A stretch of 19,990 nucleotides of DNA from Cyclobacteriaceae bacterium (GCA_025455225.1 JALOMY010000012.1:1-19990); one strand, 5' to 3'; positions 6,394 to 14,727 are shown, counted from the stretch's first letter. Notes: a model not told the origin generated them from the sequence alone. Program-made: numbers and translations.

Positions 6394-8256
6394 ATGTTTA
6401 AAGAGTACGATGTAATTGTAGTGGGGGCAGGGCACGCTGGGTGTGAGGCTGCTGCAGCGGCAGCAATTATGGGGTCTAAGGTTCTTCTGATAACAATGAA
6501 TATGGGCACCATAGCCCAGATGTCGTGTAATCCAGCGATGGGAGGAGTTGCAAAGGGGCAAATCGTACGGGAAATAGATGCTTTGGGCGGTCTTTCAGGT
6601 ATTGTGTCCGATAGATCAATGATCCAGTTTCGCATGCTTAATCGATCAAAGGGTCCCGCCATGTGGAGCCCACGAACGCAAAACGACCGTATGCGCTTTG
6701 CAGAAGAGTGGAGACTTGCCCTGGAGAAGATTCCTAATGTTGACTTCTGGCAAGAGATGGTTAAGGGGATTATCGTTAAGGATGGTCGCGCAGTAGGCAT
6801 ACGAACAGGTCTAGGTATTGAAATAATGTCCAAATCAATAATTCTTACCAACGGCACCTTTCTAAATGGACTGATACACATTGGCGAAAAACACTTTGGT
6901 GGAGGCCGTACAGGTGAAAGTTCAGCAACCGGAATTACTGAACAATTAATTTCACTTGGATTTGAATCCGGTAGAATGAAAACCGGAACGCCTCCACGCG
7001 TTGATGGAAGAACACTTGATTATACCAAGATGGAAGAACAAAAAGGGGATGATAAGCCTGGTAAGTTTTCCTATTCAGAAACGCTTCCCCTTGAAAAGCA
7101 ATTGAGCTGTTGGATTACGTACACAAATGAAATTGTCCATGATCAGCTTAAGAAAGGATTTGACCGATCTCCTATGTTCAGTGGGAGAATCAAGGGCCTG
7201 GGCCCTCGGTATTGTCCATCAATTGAAGACAAAATCAATCGATTTGCGGAACGTGAGCGTCATCAAATCTTTGTAGAACCTGAAGGTTGGAATACGGTAG
7301 AAATCTATGTTAACGGTTTCTCTACTTCTCTTCCGGAAGACATTCAATATCAAGCACTTACAAAAATACCGGGCCTTGAAAATGCTAAAATGTTCAGGCC
7401 AGGATATGCGATTGAATACGATTACTTTCCGCCAACGCAACTTAAGCTTACTCTGGAAACACAACTGATTGATAATCTATATTTTGCGGGACAAATTAAT
7501 GGCACTACCGGTTATGAAGAAGCTGCATGCCAGGGATTAATAGCGGGAATTAACGCTCATAATAAAGTCAATCAAAAAGATCCCTTTATCCTGAAGCGCT
7601 CAGAAGCTTATATCGGTGTGCTCATTGACGATTTGGTCAATAAAGGTACTCAGGAACCCTATCGTATGTTTACATCGCGAGCAGAATACCGCGTATTGTT
7701 AAGGCAAGACAATGCCGATTTACGTCTTACTGAATCTGGTTATCGACTTGGACTTGCATCTGAAATACGCTACCAAAATATGCTGGATAAAAAGAGAGCT
7801 GTAACGGAATTGATTAAAGAACTTAAACATACTAAAGTCGAACCCGATTTAGTAAATGCGGAACTCACCAAAATGAATACTGCATCAATCCGTGAAAAAG
7901 TGCCAGTTCATATTCTACTTAAGCGACCTGAAGTAAGCATTAAACAATTACCAGAACTTCATTCGTCTCTTTTTACAATAATCAATAAGTATTCATCCGA
8001 AGTTCAGGAACAAGCAGAAATTGAAATCAAATATGAAACCTACATCGAACGTGAACAAAAGCTTGCCCATAAAATAGGGGCCCTTGAAGATTATAGAATA
8101 AGATCCGATTTTGACTACGATCGGGTAAAAGCTTTATCGGCAGAGGCCCGAGAAAAACTAAAAAGAATCAGGCCCGAAACAATAGGGCAAGCCTCCAGAA
8201 TCAGTGGCGTTTCACCTGCAGATGTTTCTATTTTGACCGTTTATATGGGCAAATAA
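6394..8256 (+). CDS. mnmG: tRNA uridine-5-carboxymethylaminomethyl modification enzyme MnmG (GidA)
   Basis: This is a 620-residue FAD protein, close to the usual 620-630. With MnmE it installs the (carboxymethyl)aminomethyl group on U34 of several tRNAs. Motifs in order are: FAD-binding GAGHAG at 11-16, CNPAMGGVAKGQ, the family signature GPRYCPSIEDKI at about 270-281, the region RPGYAIEYDYFPP, and the second signature GQINGTTGYEEAACQG at about 366-381. MFTSRAEYRVLLRQDNADLR and the C-terminal helical domain ending near ISGVSPADVSILTVYMG follow. The frame extends to a GTG at 6379, but that codon lies inside parS site 2. ATG 6394 gives MFKEYDVIVVGAGHAG, which fits known starts. The stop TAATG overlaps the methyltransferase start by one base. 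In many bacteria this gene sits close to the replication origin, which fits the parS and DnaA sites here. Confidence 0.97.
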   Translation: MFKEYDVIVVGAGHAGCEAAAAAAIMGSKVLLITMNMGTIAQMSCNPAMGGVAKGQIVREIDALGGLSGIVSDRSMIQFRMLNRSKGPAMWSPRTQNDRMRFAEEWRLALEKIPNVDFWQEMVKGIIVKDGRAVGIRTGLGIEIMSKSIILTNGTFLNGLIHIGEKHFGGGRTGESSATGITEQLISLGFESGRMKTGTPPRVDGRTLDYTKMEEQKGDDKPGKFSYSETLPLEKQLSCWITYTNEIVHDQLKKGFDRSPMFSGRIKGLGPRYCPSIEDKINRFAERERHQIFVEPEGWNTVEIYVNGFSTSLPEDIQYQALTKIPGLENAKMFRPGYAIEYDYFPPTQLKLTLETQLIDNLYFAGQINGTTGYEEAACQGLIAGINAHNKVNQKDPFILKRSEAYIGVLIDDLVNKGTQEPYRMFTSRAEYRVLLRQDNADLRLTESGYRLGLASEIRYQNMLDKKRAVTELIKELKHTKVEPDLVNAELTKMNTASIREKVPVHILLKRPEVSIKQLPELHSSLFTIINKYSSEVQEQAEIEIKYETYIEREQKLAHKIGALEDYRIRSDFDYDRVKALSAEAREKLKRIRPETIGQASRISGVSPADVSILTVYMGK

Positions 8257-9137
8257 TGACAACGATTAACCAATGCCCGGTTTGTGGAAATAATTCCCTT
8301 AATCCTTTACTTTCCTGCATTGATCAACTTGTTTCACATGAAACATTTTCAATTGTTCAATGCACTAATTGTCAATTAGCTATTACTACACCCAGGCCAG
8401 ATGATTCTGATTTACCACACTTTTACGAATCAGACGACTATATCTCCCATTCCGGAAAAAGCAGGGGTTTAATTGGTATTCTATATCGCTTGGCTAGGAA
8501 AGTCACCTTAACATGGAAATATAAAGTAGTTAAGAGATATGCATCTCAAGGCGAAATACTGGATTTTGGTTGCGGATCAGGTGAATTTCTTGCCACAATG
8601 AAAGCACAGCAATGGAAGATTTCAGGCATTGAACCTTCAGAAAAAGCGCGATTAAATGCGCATGCCATCACCGGGATAGCCATTGCCTCATCCCTTCAGC
8701 AACTTTCAGAAAAAAAATTTAATGCTATCACGTTGTGGCATGTTCTTGAGCATGTCCCCGATTTAAATGGCGTATTGATCGGTCTTAAGAATATACTTTT
8801 GAAAGATGGCTTGATTTTTATTGCAGTCCCTAACCATTATTCACCTGACAGCGAATATTATAATCAGTATTGGGCAGGTTATGACGTACCCAGGCATCTA
8901 TGGCACTTTTCTAAAGACAGTATGAAACTACTTCTTGAAAAAAACGGCTTTGAGCTTATAGGAATCAAAGGCATGATTCAGGATGCATTCTATGTGAGTA
9001 TGCTTAGCGAACGATACCGAGGTGCAAGTTCATTAAGTCTATTATTCAAAGGCTTAATTCAAGGTATCCGATCTAATATTAAAGCAGCCGGTAATAACAA
9101 TTATTCAAGCATGCTTTACATTGCCCGTAATTCATGA
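8256..9137 (+). CDS. Class I SAM-dependent methyltransferase with N-terminal zinc ribbon
   Basis: This is a 293-residue protein. Two CxxC pairs (C7/C10 and C36/C39) form a probable zinc ribbon. They are followed by a Methyltransf_23-type Rossmann domain with SAM motif I DFGCGSG at 103-109, the acidic ribose-binding residue in GIEPS (E126), and WHVLEHV at 161-167. The block YDVPRHLWHFS at 209-219 is typical of this subfamily. Such proteins are often found in sugar or cell-surface biosynthesis loci, but the substrate is not readable from sequence. It overlaps mnmG by one base and the following lipoprotein gene by four (ATGA), so all three are likely one translationally coupled unit. A parS-like site lies inside the coding region at 8330-8345, over codons for L-V-S-H-E-T. 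Confidence 0.88.
   Translation: MTTINQCPVCGNNSLNPLLSCIDQLVSHETFSIVQCTNCQLAITTPRPDDSDLPHFYESDDYISHSGKSRGLIGILYRLARKVTLTWKYKVVKRYASQGEILDFGCGSGEFLATMKAQQWKISGIEPSEKARLNAHAITGIAIASSLQQLSEKKFNAITLWHVLEHVPDLNGVLIGLKNILLKDGLIFIAVPNHYSPDSEYYNQYWAGYDVPRHLWHFSKDSMKLLLEKNGFELIGIKGMIQDAFYVSMLSERYRGASSLSLLFKGLIQGIRSNIKAAGNNNYSSMLYIARNS
8330..8345 (+). other. parS-like site 3 inside the methyltransferase gene
   Basis: The 16-mer TGTTTCACATGAAACA differs from the parS consensus TGTTTCACGTGAAACA only at the ninth base (G to A). Its 7-base arms are perfect inverted repeats. It lies about 2 kb downstream of sites 1 and 2. A match this close is not expected by chance in 20 kb, though the changed central base may weaken ParB binding. 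Confidence 0.6.
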
Positions 9138-10858
9138 AACTTAATATTTACCTAATAATATTAGTTATCCTTATCAGCGGCATCCGCTGTGCAAAACAAA
9201 CACAGCCTACCGGGGGTCCTAAAGATGAAATACCACCAAAGCTTCTGGAATCATCTCCTCCTAATCGTCAGACCAACTTCAAGGGGAATGAGATACAGTT
9301 AACTTTTGATGAGGCTATACAAACAAATAATCCTAGGGAACAAATTGTTATTACTCCATCCATTGGTAAAAAGTTTGAGTTGACGAATAGAAAAACTAAA
9401 GCCATACTAAAACTTAATAGTGACCTTACTGAAAATACAACGTATACTATTTCATTCCGTGAATCGATCCAGGATTTATCAGAAAAGAATTCTGCGGTAA
9501 ATCTTAAAATAGCATTCAGTACCGGTAATCTTATAGACTCACTATCAATTAGCGGCATAGTCTATGACTTACTGGAAGGTGAACCGAAGAAAAACATCAC
9601 CGTTGCAGCACAGCGGTACAGCGATACTTTAGATATTTTTAAGCATGAGGCACAGTGGATAACTTTATCGAATGAAAAAGGTGAATACAGTCTTGAGAAC
9701 CTAAAAGATGGTAATTACCTCATATATGCCTTTGATGACAAAAACAAAAATCTATTAGTTGACAGCAAAAATGAATCTTACGGATTTATAAGCTCTCCTG
9801 TTAATCTTGATACTTCTATTACTCAGCTAAACATTCCTCTTGTCCGTCTTGACACAAGACCATTAAAATTAATTTCATCAAAACCACTTACGTCATACTT
9901 TAATATCCGTTTCTCCAAAGGGATTTTAAATTATGTTATAAAGCCGGTGGATAGCACATTTATAACACAATCAATTATTGAAGACATTTCCACCATTAAA
10001 GTTTTTAATACATTTCCTGAAATAGACAGTCTTCAATCAAGAATCATTGCAACTGATAGTATAAACAATACTATTGACACCGTGCTGTTCATCAAATTTG
10101 ATAAGCGGCAAACACCTAAGGATAAATTTACCATTCGCTCAGAAGACGTCATATTTATTCAACCAAAGGGTACCCTATCATCAGCTGTTTCCTTCAGCAA
10201 GCCAGTAAGACATTTTTCAACTGACAGTATATTTATTCAGCTTGATTCAGCCAATTTCATACGTTTCGACACTACTGATTTTAAATGGAATGCTAACCGC
10301 ACTCATGTTAGCATTTCGAAAATAGTTCAAAAAGAAACTGATTTTACAAAAACTCCTGTTCAGCCTGGACGATCACGATCTTCAGGAGAACGCAACAATC
10401 GAGAAGAAAAAACTCAGGATCTGAACGAGACTAAAATTCCAGTCATTAATCAAATAATATTTGGAAAGGCAAGCTTTATCTCCATCGAACAAGACACATC
10501 AGCCTACTTAAAGCTATCCATAAAAACAAATACTTTCGAAAATACAGGTACTCTTCTCATTTCAACACCTGCTAATGAATCATCTATTGTTCAGTTAATA
10601 AAAGTCAATACAATAATTCGGGAAAGTAAAGAGCCTAACCCTCGCTTTGAATACCTTGAGCCAGCAGACTTTAAGCTACGTCTGATAATAGATAAGAACA
10701 ATAATGGAATTTGGGATCCAGGTAATTTTTATAAGCGAACAGAGCCTGAAGCAGTCATCTTTTACGAGAATGAAAAGAAAAATAAAAACGTCACCATTAA
10801 AGCCAATTGGGAGGTTGGTCCTTTGTTAATAACACCGTTAATACGTGTTGATAAATAA
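9134..10858 (+). CDS. Ig-like (Big_5) domain outer-envelope lipoprotein
   Basis: This is a 574-residue lipoprotein. The N-terminus MKLNIYLIILVILISGIRC has a short hydrophobic signal and a lipidation cysteine at about residue 19. The segment CAKQTQPTGGPKDEIPP that follows is a hallmark start of Bacteroidota lipoproteins with an SbsA Ig-like (Big_5) domain, here roughly residues 32-130 (ESSPPNRQTNFKGNEIQLTFDEAI...FSTG). A carboxypeptidase-regulatory-like beta domain seems to follow at about 137-235 (GEYSLENLKDGNYLIYAFDDKNKN). Near the C-terminus, IDKNNNGIWDPG resembles a calcium-binding loop. The function is unknown; a structural or surface role is likely. The ATG at 9134 overlaps the methyltransferase stop by four bases. 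Sampled lines run about 30-38% GC, lower than mnmG. Confidence 0.85.
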   Translation: MKLNIYLIILVILISGIRCAKQTQPTGGPKDEIPPKLLESSPPNRQTNFKGNEIQLTFDEAIQTNNPREQIVITPSIGKKFELTNRKTKAILKLNSDLTENTTYTISFRESIQDLSEKNSAVNLKIAFSTGNLIDSLSISGIVYDLLEGEPKKNITVAAQRYSDTLDIFKHEAQWITLSNEKGEYSLENLKDGNYLIYAFDDKNKNLLVDSKNESYGFISSPVNLDTSITQLNIPLVRLDTRPLKLISSKPLTSYFNIRFSKGILNYVIKPVDSTFITQSIIEDISTIKVFNTFPEIDSLQSRIIATDSINNTIDTVLFIKFDKRQTPKDKFTIRSEDVIFIQPKGTLSSAVSFSKPVRHFSTDSIFIQLDSANFIRFDTTDFKWNANRTHVSISKIVQKETDFTKTPVQPGRSRSSGERNNREEKTQDLNETKIPVINQIIFGKASFISIEQDTSAYLKLSIKTNTFENTGTLLISTPANESSIVQLIKVNTIIRESKEPNPRFEYLEPADFKLRLIIDKNNNGIWDPGNFYKRTEPEAVIFYENEKKNKNVTIKANWEVGPLLITPLIRVDK

Positions 10859-10871
10859 TCACTTATCAACA
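10846..10871. repeat. Inverted repeat of TTATCAACA DnaA-like boxes at a gene end
   Basis: TGTTGATAA (10846-10854) and its exact reverse complement TTATCAACA (10863-10871) are separated by 8 bases and span the lipoprotein stop codon. Each arm is one mismatch from the DnaA box TTATCCACA. It could instead be a weak AT-rich terminator hairpin, but no T run follows. Confidence 0.5.
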
Positions 10872-11160
10872 GCCTGAATTGAAAATAGCGATATCAATAA
10901 ACTACATGTATTAATTGTTCATATAACGATAGTAACCAACAATAAATATTTACACAATTTCAATTTAGAATCCATTCACATCGTCCTGGATATTGTCGAT
11001 AAAGTATTCAAACCATTGATAATCAATCCATTTATATACACAATAATTTAACGTACTTTCAACACAATAATCCGTATACCAGTTATACACAATTCAACAT
11101 GATTAATAATAACTATATAAATATTAAATATATAGTACTAATAATACTGTTAATATGCCT
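10859..11160. other. Candidate replication origin region (DnaA-box cluster plus AT-rich stretch)
   Basis: The 240-base gap 10859-11098 holds 65 G+C (about 27%) by hand count, and I see no gene in it. DnaA-box-like 9-mers are TTATCAACA (10863-10871), ATTTACACA (10948-10956), TTATCGACA on the minus strand (10994-11002), ATATACACA (11034-11042) and TTATACACA (11083-11091). The last matches TTATNCACA exactly; most others are one mismatch away. Immediately downstream, bases 11101-11150 have only 6 G+C, as expected of an unwinding element, although they are also the signal-peptide codons of the TPR gene. With three parS-like sites 2.5-4.6 kb upstream, an origin is plausible. Alternatively this is an AT-rich promoter with chance boxes. 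Confidence 0.45.
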
Positions 11161-13042
11161 ATTCCAAACAGACAACCTTCTATTGGCACAAAACCAGACA
11201 GACATACAGTTGGCTAATGAATACCTCCTTCGTGGCGATAAAAACAAAGCATTGGATATTTATCGCGATCTAGTAAAATCAGATGCTAACATTCCTTACG
11301 TTCATAACAACTACTTCAACACCTTACTCGACCTTGGTGAAACAGAAGAGGCGCAGAATTACCTTAAGCGGCTGCAGAAAAGAGATCCGGAGAATCTTCA
11401 ATATAAAATTGAAACAGGCATTATCTACGTGCGCACGGGTGATATGAGTAAAGCAGATCGGTATTTCCGCGACTTGATTCAGGCCTATAAGACCAATGTG
11501 TCCAGAATAAAAATGATAGCAGATTATCTGTCCAGCAAATCTCTATCCGAGTATTCCATACTGGCATTAAACGAAAGCCGTCAGGCATTAAATAATCCTT
11601 ATATGTTCAGCCTCGAACTGGCCATGCTTTATCGCATTAAGGGAGAGAAAGATAAAATGGTCATTGAGTATCTGAACTACGTTACACAAACGTCAGCCAA
11701 TATTCAATATGTTAAAAATGTAATGCAGGCGTTGCTTACCAAGCCGGATGAGCTGGAGAGCCTTGAACGGATTCTATACGAACGAATCCAAAAGAATCCT
11801 GATATGGAGGTTTACTCCGATCTTATTATTTGGGTAACCATGCAACAAAAAAATTTCTATGCCTCATTTATTCAAGCTAGGGCGTACGACAGAAGGTATA
11901 ATAAATTAGGAGAACGCTGCATGGAGGTTGCCCGGGTTGCTCTTGATAACGAAGACTATGTAAACGCATTGCGCAGTTATCAATATGTAGCCAGGGAATA
12001 TCCCAATGGTCCCTATTTTCTCCAGGCGAGATTGGGGTTAATTAAAACGCGCGAAGCAAGAATCCGAAATACCTATCCGGTGGCAGTTGATTCCGTAAAA
12101 AATCTTATCACCGAATACAATAGGTTTATTTCAGAATATGAAAATAACACGCATTCTCACGAGGCCCAGCGAAGCGAAGCCCTGCTCTATGCGAATTACC
12201 TGGGACAGCCCGATAAGGCGATAGAATTACTGCAACAGCTGATAGATAACCCCAGGGTTGCGCTGCAGATTAAATCGAAATCAAAACTGGATCTTGGCGA
12301 TATCTATCTTATAACGGGAGAGACCTGGGAATCGTCTTTGCTCTATTCGCAAGTGGAAAAAGCACTGAAGGAGAGTCCTCTCGGTTATGAGGCCAAATTG
12401 AAGAATGCAAAATTATTCTATTACAAAGGCAACTTCAGGTTAGCCCAGGAACACCTTGATATCCTCAAGGAGGCAACTACGCGTGAGATTGCCAACGATG
12501 CTATGGAGTTAAGCATGCTGATCAAGGAGAATATTGCATTTGATTCAGTTGCCATTGCTCTTAAAGTATATGCATCCATTGAATTGTTATTGTACCAGCA
12601 TAAAACCGGAGAAGCCTTAGCCCGGATTTATGACCTGAAGCAAGGCACCATCAAGATTTCCCGTAAAGATTCGGAATTGCTTAATCTATATTCAGAGAAT
12701 CTTACGTTTACTGAAGATTCCGCTACCATTTCATTTGGCAATCATACAATTCTTGACGATGCCTATTACCTGGAAGCCAATCTGAGAATGCAAAACGGTG
12801 AATTCGAAAATGCCTTAAGTCTTCTGCAAAAAGTCCTCATAGAATATCCCGATGATATCCTGGCAGATGATGCCTTCTTTCTTGAGGGTGAAATATACGA
12901 CCGGCAGATGGGCAACAAGGATAAGGCCATGGAACTTTACCGGGAATTTCTGAACCGTTTTCCAGGAAGTGTTTATGCTGCCGAGGCACGTAAGCGATTC
13001 CGAACGTTGCGGGGTGATTTTATTGAACAGCCTCAACTTTAG
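11099..13042 (+). CDS. Secreted/periplasmic tetratricopeptide repeat protein
   Basis: This is a 647-residue protein with an N-terminal signal peptide (hydrophobic run YIVLIILLICLF at about 10-22, probable cleavage after LLLAQ). It then consists of TPR-like helical repeats throughout. An N-terminal repeat block reads ANEYLLRGDKNKALDIYRDL; repeats also appear mid-protein (AYYLEA-type and LDLGDIYLITGETWESSLLYSQVEKAL). The C-terminal block LRMQNGEFENALSLLQKVLIEYPDDILADDAFFLEGEIYDRQMGNKDKAMELYREFLNRFPGS resembles BamD/CpoB-type outer-membrane-associated TPRs. It probably scaffolds an envelope complex; the partner is unknown. The ATG at 11099 starts 8 bases after the TTATACACA box, and the first 50 coding bases are extremely AT-rich, unlike the rest of the gene. 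Confidence 0.85.
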   Translation: MINNNYINIKYIVLIILLICLFQTDNLLLAQNQTDIQLANEYLLRGDKNKALDIYRDLVKSDANIPYVHNNYFNTLLDLGETEEAQNYLKRLQKRDPENLQYKIETGIIYVRTGDMSKADRYFRDLIQAYKTNVSRIKMIADYLSSKSLSEYSILALNESRQALNNPYMFSLELAMLYRIKGEKDKMVIEYLNYVTQTSANIQYVKNVMQALLTKPDELESLERILYERIQKNPDMEVYSDLIIWVTMQQKNFYASFIQARAYDRRYNKLGERCMEVARVALDNEDYVNALRSYQYVAREYPNGPYFLQARLGLIKTREARIRNTYPVAVDSVKNLITEYNRFISEYENNTHSHEAQRSEALLYANYLGQPDKAIELLQQLIDNPRVALQIKSKSKLDLGDIYLITGETWESSLLYSQVEKALKESPLGYEAKLKNAKLFYYKGNFRLAQEHLDILKEATTREIANDAMELSMLIKENIAFDSVAIALKVYASIELLLYQHKTGEALARIYDLKQGTIKISRKDSELLNLYSENLTFTEDSATISFGNHTILDDAYYLEANLRMQNGEFENALSLLQKVLIEYPDDILADDAFFLEGEIYDRQMGNKDKAMELYREFLNRFPGSVYAAEARKRFRTLRGDFIEQPQL

Positions 13043-13232
13043 CGTTTAATTTCTTAAACATTTCTTTCGGCTTTCGTTTCATGCGGAATAGAGAAAGATA
13101 TAACTCAATCCGATAAAGCATCCGTCCACTCCGGATAAATTACAATTCACTCTAAAGCGCTCTCACAAATCCGGGCATTAGGTGGTTTATAGTCTGTTCA
13201 ATTTTTAATTCAGACAATTAAACAACTTCATT

Positions 13233-14630
13233 ATGAAATTAAATCAAATCCCGGTATTCCGATTGCTTTTAAAAGCGAAAGCAATCGCCCTAACGCTTGC
13301 GATAGCAGCGTTTACGTTTACAAGCTGCAATGACGATGATGATGATAGTCCGGCCCAGCCGACTCAGTCTATCGTAGCCCTCGCGCAAGGCAATAGTAAC
13401 CTTTCCATATTGGTTACAGCGCTTACCAAATATCCTGACCTGGTAACGACCCTTAGCGGCAACGGAACATTCACTGTATTTGCTCCGACCAACACCGCTT
13501 TCACTAATCTGCTTACGGCCATTGGCCAAACCAGTTTAGATGATATTCCGGAAGACGTATTGCGCGATGTTTTGGAATATCATGTTATCGGTTCTGCTGC
13601 TGTTTTATCCACCCAGTTAACTGCCGGCCCGGTTACAACAGTTGGCGGTGAAAACATCACCGTGAGTACTTCAGGTGGAATCCGCCTCAATGGAACTGTA
13701 AATGTGGTTACGGCTGATGTACAGGCTTCTAACGGTGTTATACATGTAGTTGATGCAGTTTTGGTTCCGCCTTCAATAGCGCCTATTGTTGGAACGATTG
13801 TAGCTCCTGCATTCTTCAATAAAAACTTCACAACACTGATTGCTGCTGTAAAAGCTGCTTCACCTGATGTTCTTACTGCGTTGTTGTCAAGTGACAAGAA
13901 AACGTTGTTCGCCCCGACAAACGCAGCCTTTACCGCTGCCGGTATAACTGCACTTCCTGACCAGGCAACTCTAAATGCTGTTCTGACATACCATGTACTT
14001 GGTGCTGAAGTGCGCGCAGCCGATATCACTAACGGAAGTTCATCGGCCAATACCTTAAATGGCGAGATCTATTTAAGCAAAGGTGCAGCAGGTGTATTTA
14101 TTAACGGTACTACCGAGGTAATCGCAACCGATATTGTTGCATCAAATGGTGTTGTACACGTTATTGACAGAACGCTATTACCTCCTTCACAGACCATTGC
14201 TGAAATTGCTGTTGAAGCCGGATTTACTCAATTAGTTGCGGCTCTTGTAAAAGTACCTACCCTGCTGGCTGCTGCGGGCGCTGATGGTGACTTAACTGTA
14301 TTTGCCCCAACCGATGAAGCGTTTGAAGCGTTGTATGCTGCTCTCGGGGTTGATAATATGGATGAACTGGAAGCCTTAATTGGTAATGCTAAACTGGCTC
14401 AGGTGCTGCAGCATCATATAGTAGGTTCCCGAGTGTTCTCTACTGATCTGGCTTCCGGATCGGTACCAACATTAAATCAGAGTGTAGAGATTAACGTAAC
14501 TAATCTTACGGTTTCTGATGCCAGCGGAACGTCTGATGCCCAATTGGTATCCAGCGCATTGAATATTCTTGCAACCAATGGTGTGATCCACGTAATTGAT
14601 CAGGTTCTTATACCGGATGGAATTTTATAA
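13233..14630 (+). CDS. Fasciclin (FAS1) triple-domain surface lipoprotein
   Basis: This is a 465-residue lipoprotein. A signal segment (ALTLAIAAFTFTSC) ends at a lipidation cysteine at about residue 32. The following N-D-D-D-D-D-S resembles the acidic lipoprotein export signal that sends Bacteroidota lipoproteins to the cell surface. Three FAS1 domains follow, at roughly 45-180, 182-318 and 320-464. Each has the TVFAPTNTAF-type H1 motif (TVFAPTNTAF, TLFAPTNAAF, TVFAPTDEAF), a YH/HH motif (LEYHVIG, LTYHVLG, LQHHIVG), and ends with NGVIHVVDAVLVPP or a close variant. FAS1 proteins usually mediate adhesion to surfaces, matrix or cells. The gene stands alone: 190 bases separate it from the TPR gene and a strong terminator follows. 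An A-rich leader precedes ATG 13233 without a clear Shine-Dalgarno. Confidence 0.93.
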   Translation: MKLNQIPVFRLLLKAKAIALTLAIAAFTFTSCNDDDDDSPAQPTQSIVALAQGNSNLSILVTALTKYPDLVTTLSGNGTFTVFAPTNTAFTNLLTAIGQTSLDDIPEDVLRDVLEYHVIGSAAVLSTQLTAGPVTTVGGENITVSTSGGIRLNGTVNVVTADVQASNGVIHVVDAVLVPPSIAPIVGTIVAPAFFNKNFTTLIAAVKAASPDVLTALLSSDKKTLFAPTNAAFTAAGITALPDQATLNAVLTYHVLGAEVRAADITNGSSSANTLNGEIYLSKGAAGVFINGTTEVIATDIVASNGVVHVIDRTLLPPSQTIAEIAVEAGFTQLVAALVKVPTLLAAAGADGDLTVFAPTDEAFEALYAALGVDNMDELEALIGNAKLAQVLQHHIVGSRVFSTDLASGSVPTLNQSVEINVTNLTVSDASGTSDAQLVSSALNILATNGVIHVIDQVLIPDGIL

Positions 14631-14634
14631 GTAG

Positions 14635-14652
14635 TAGGTTTAGGTTTAGGTT
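14635..14652 (+). repeat. Three tandem copies of hexamer TAGGTT
   Basis: TAGGTT occurs three times head to tail at 14635-14640, 14641-14646 and 14647-14652, between the FAS1 stop codon and its terminator. It is probably a slippage-generated microsatellite without function. Confidence 0.7.
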
Positions 14653-14658
14653 AGAAGT

Positions 14659-14687
14659 AAGTCCCGCCTCAGGGCGGGACTTCTTCT
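14659..14687 (+). terminator. Strong rho-independent terminator after the FAS1 gene
   Basis: A perfect 10-bp GC-rich stem AAGTCCCGCC/GGCGGGACTT (14659-14668 and 14673-14682) with tetraloop TCAG is followed by a T-rich tail (TTCTTCTTATT). It isolates the FAS1 gene from the LytS/LytTR operon. Confidence 0.88.
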
Positions 14688-14727
14688 TATTAAATGATTT
14701 TGTAGCTTCGAAATAAATTAGTTTATC

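Noticed and set aside
6375..6881. 168-codon open frame antisense to the mnmG 5' end
   Set aside because: It is a shadow of the strongly conserved mnmG coding sequence and has no family features.
13044..13059. GTTTAA-tttc-TTAAAC hairpin after the TPR gene as a terminator
   Set aside because: The stem is only 6 AT-rich pairs with an interrupted T tail; too weak to call as a feature.
13580..14050. 156-codon open frame antisense to the FAS1 gene
   Set aside because: It arises from the biased codon use of the Ala/Thr/Val-rich FAS1 domains; no recognisable protein and no start signals.
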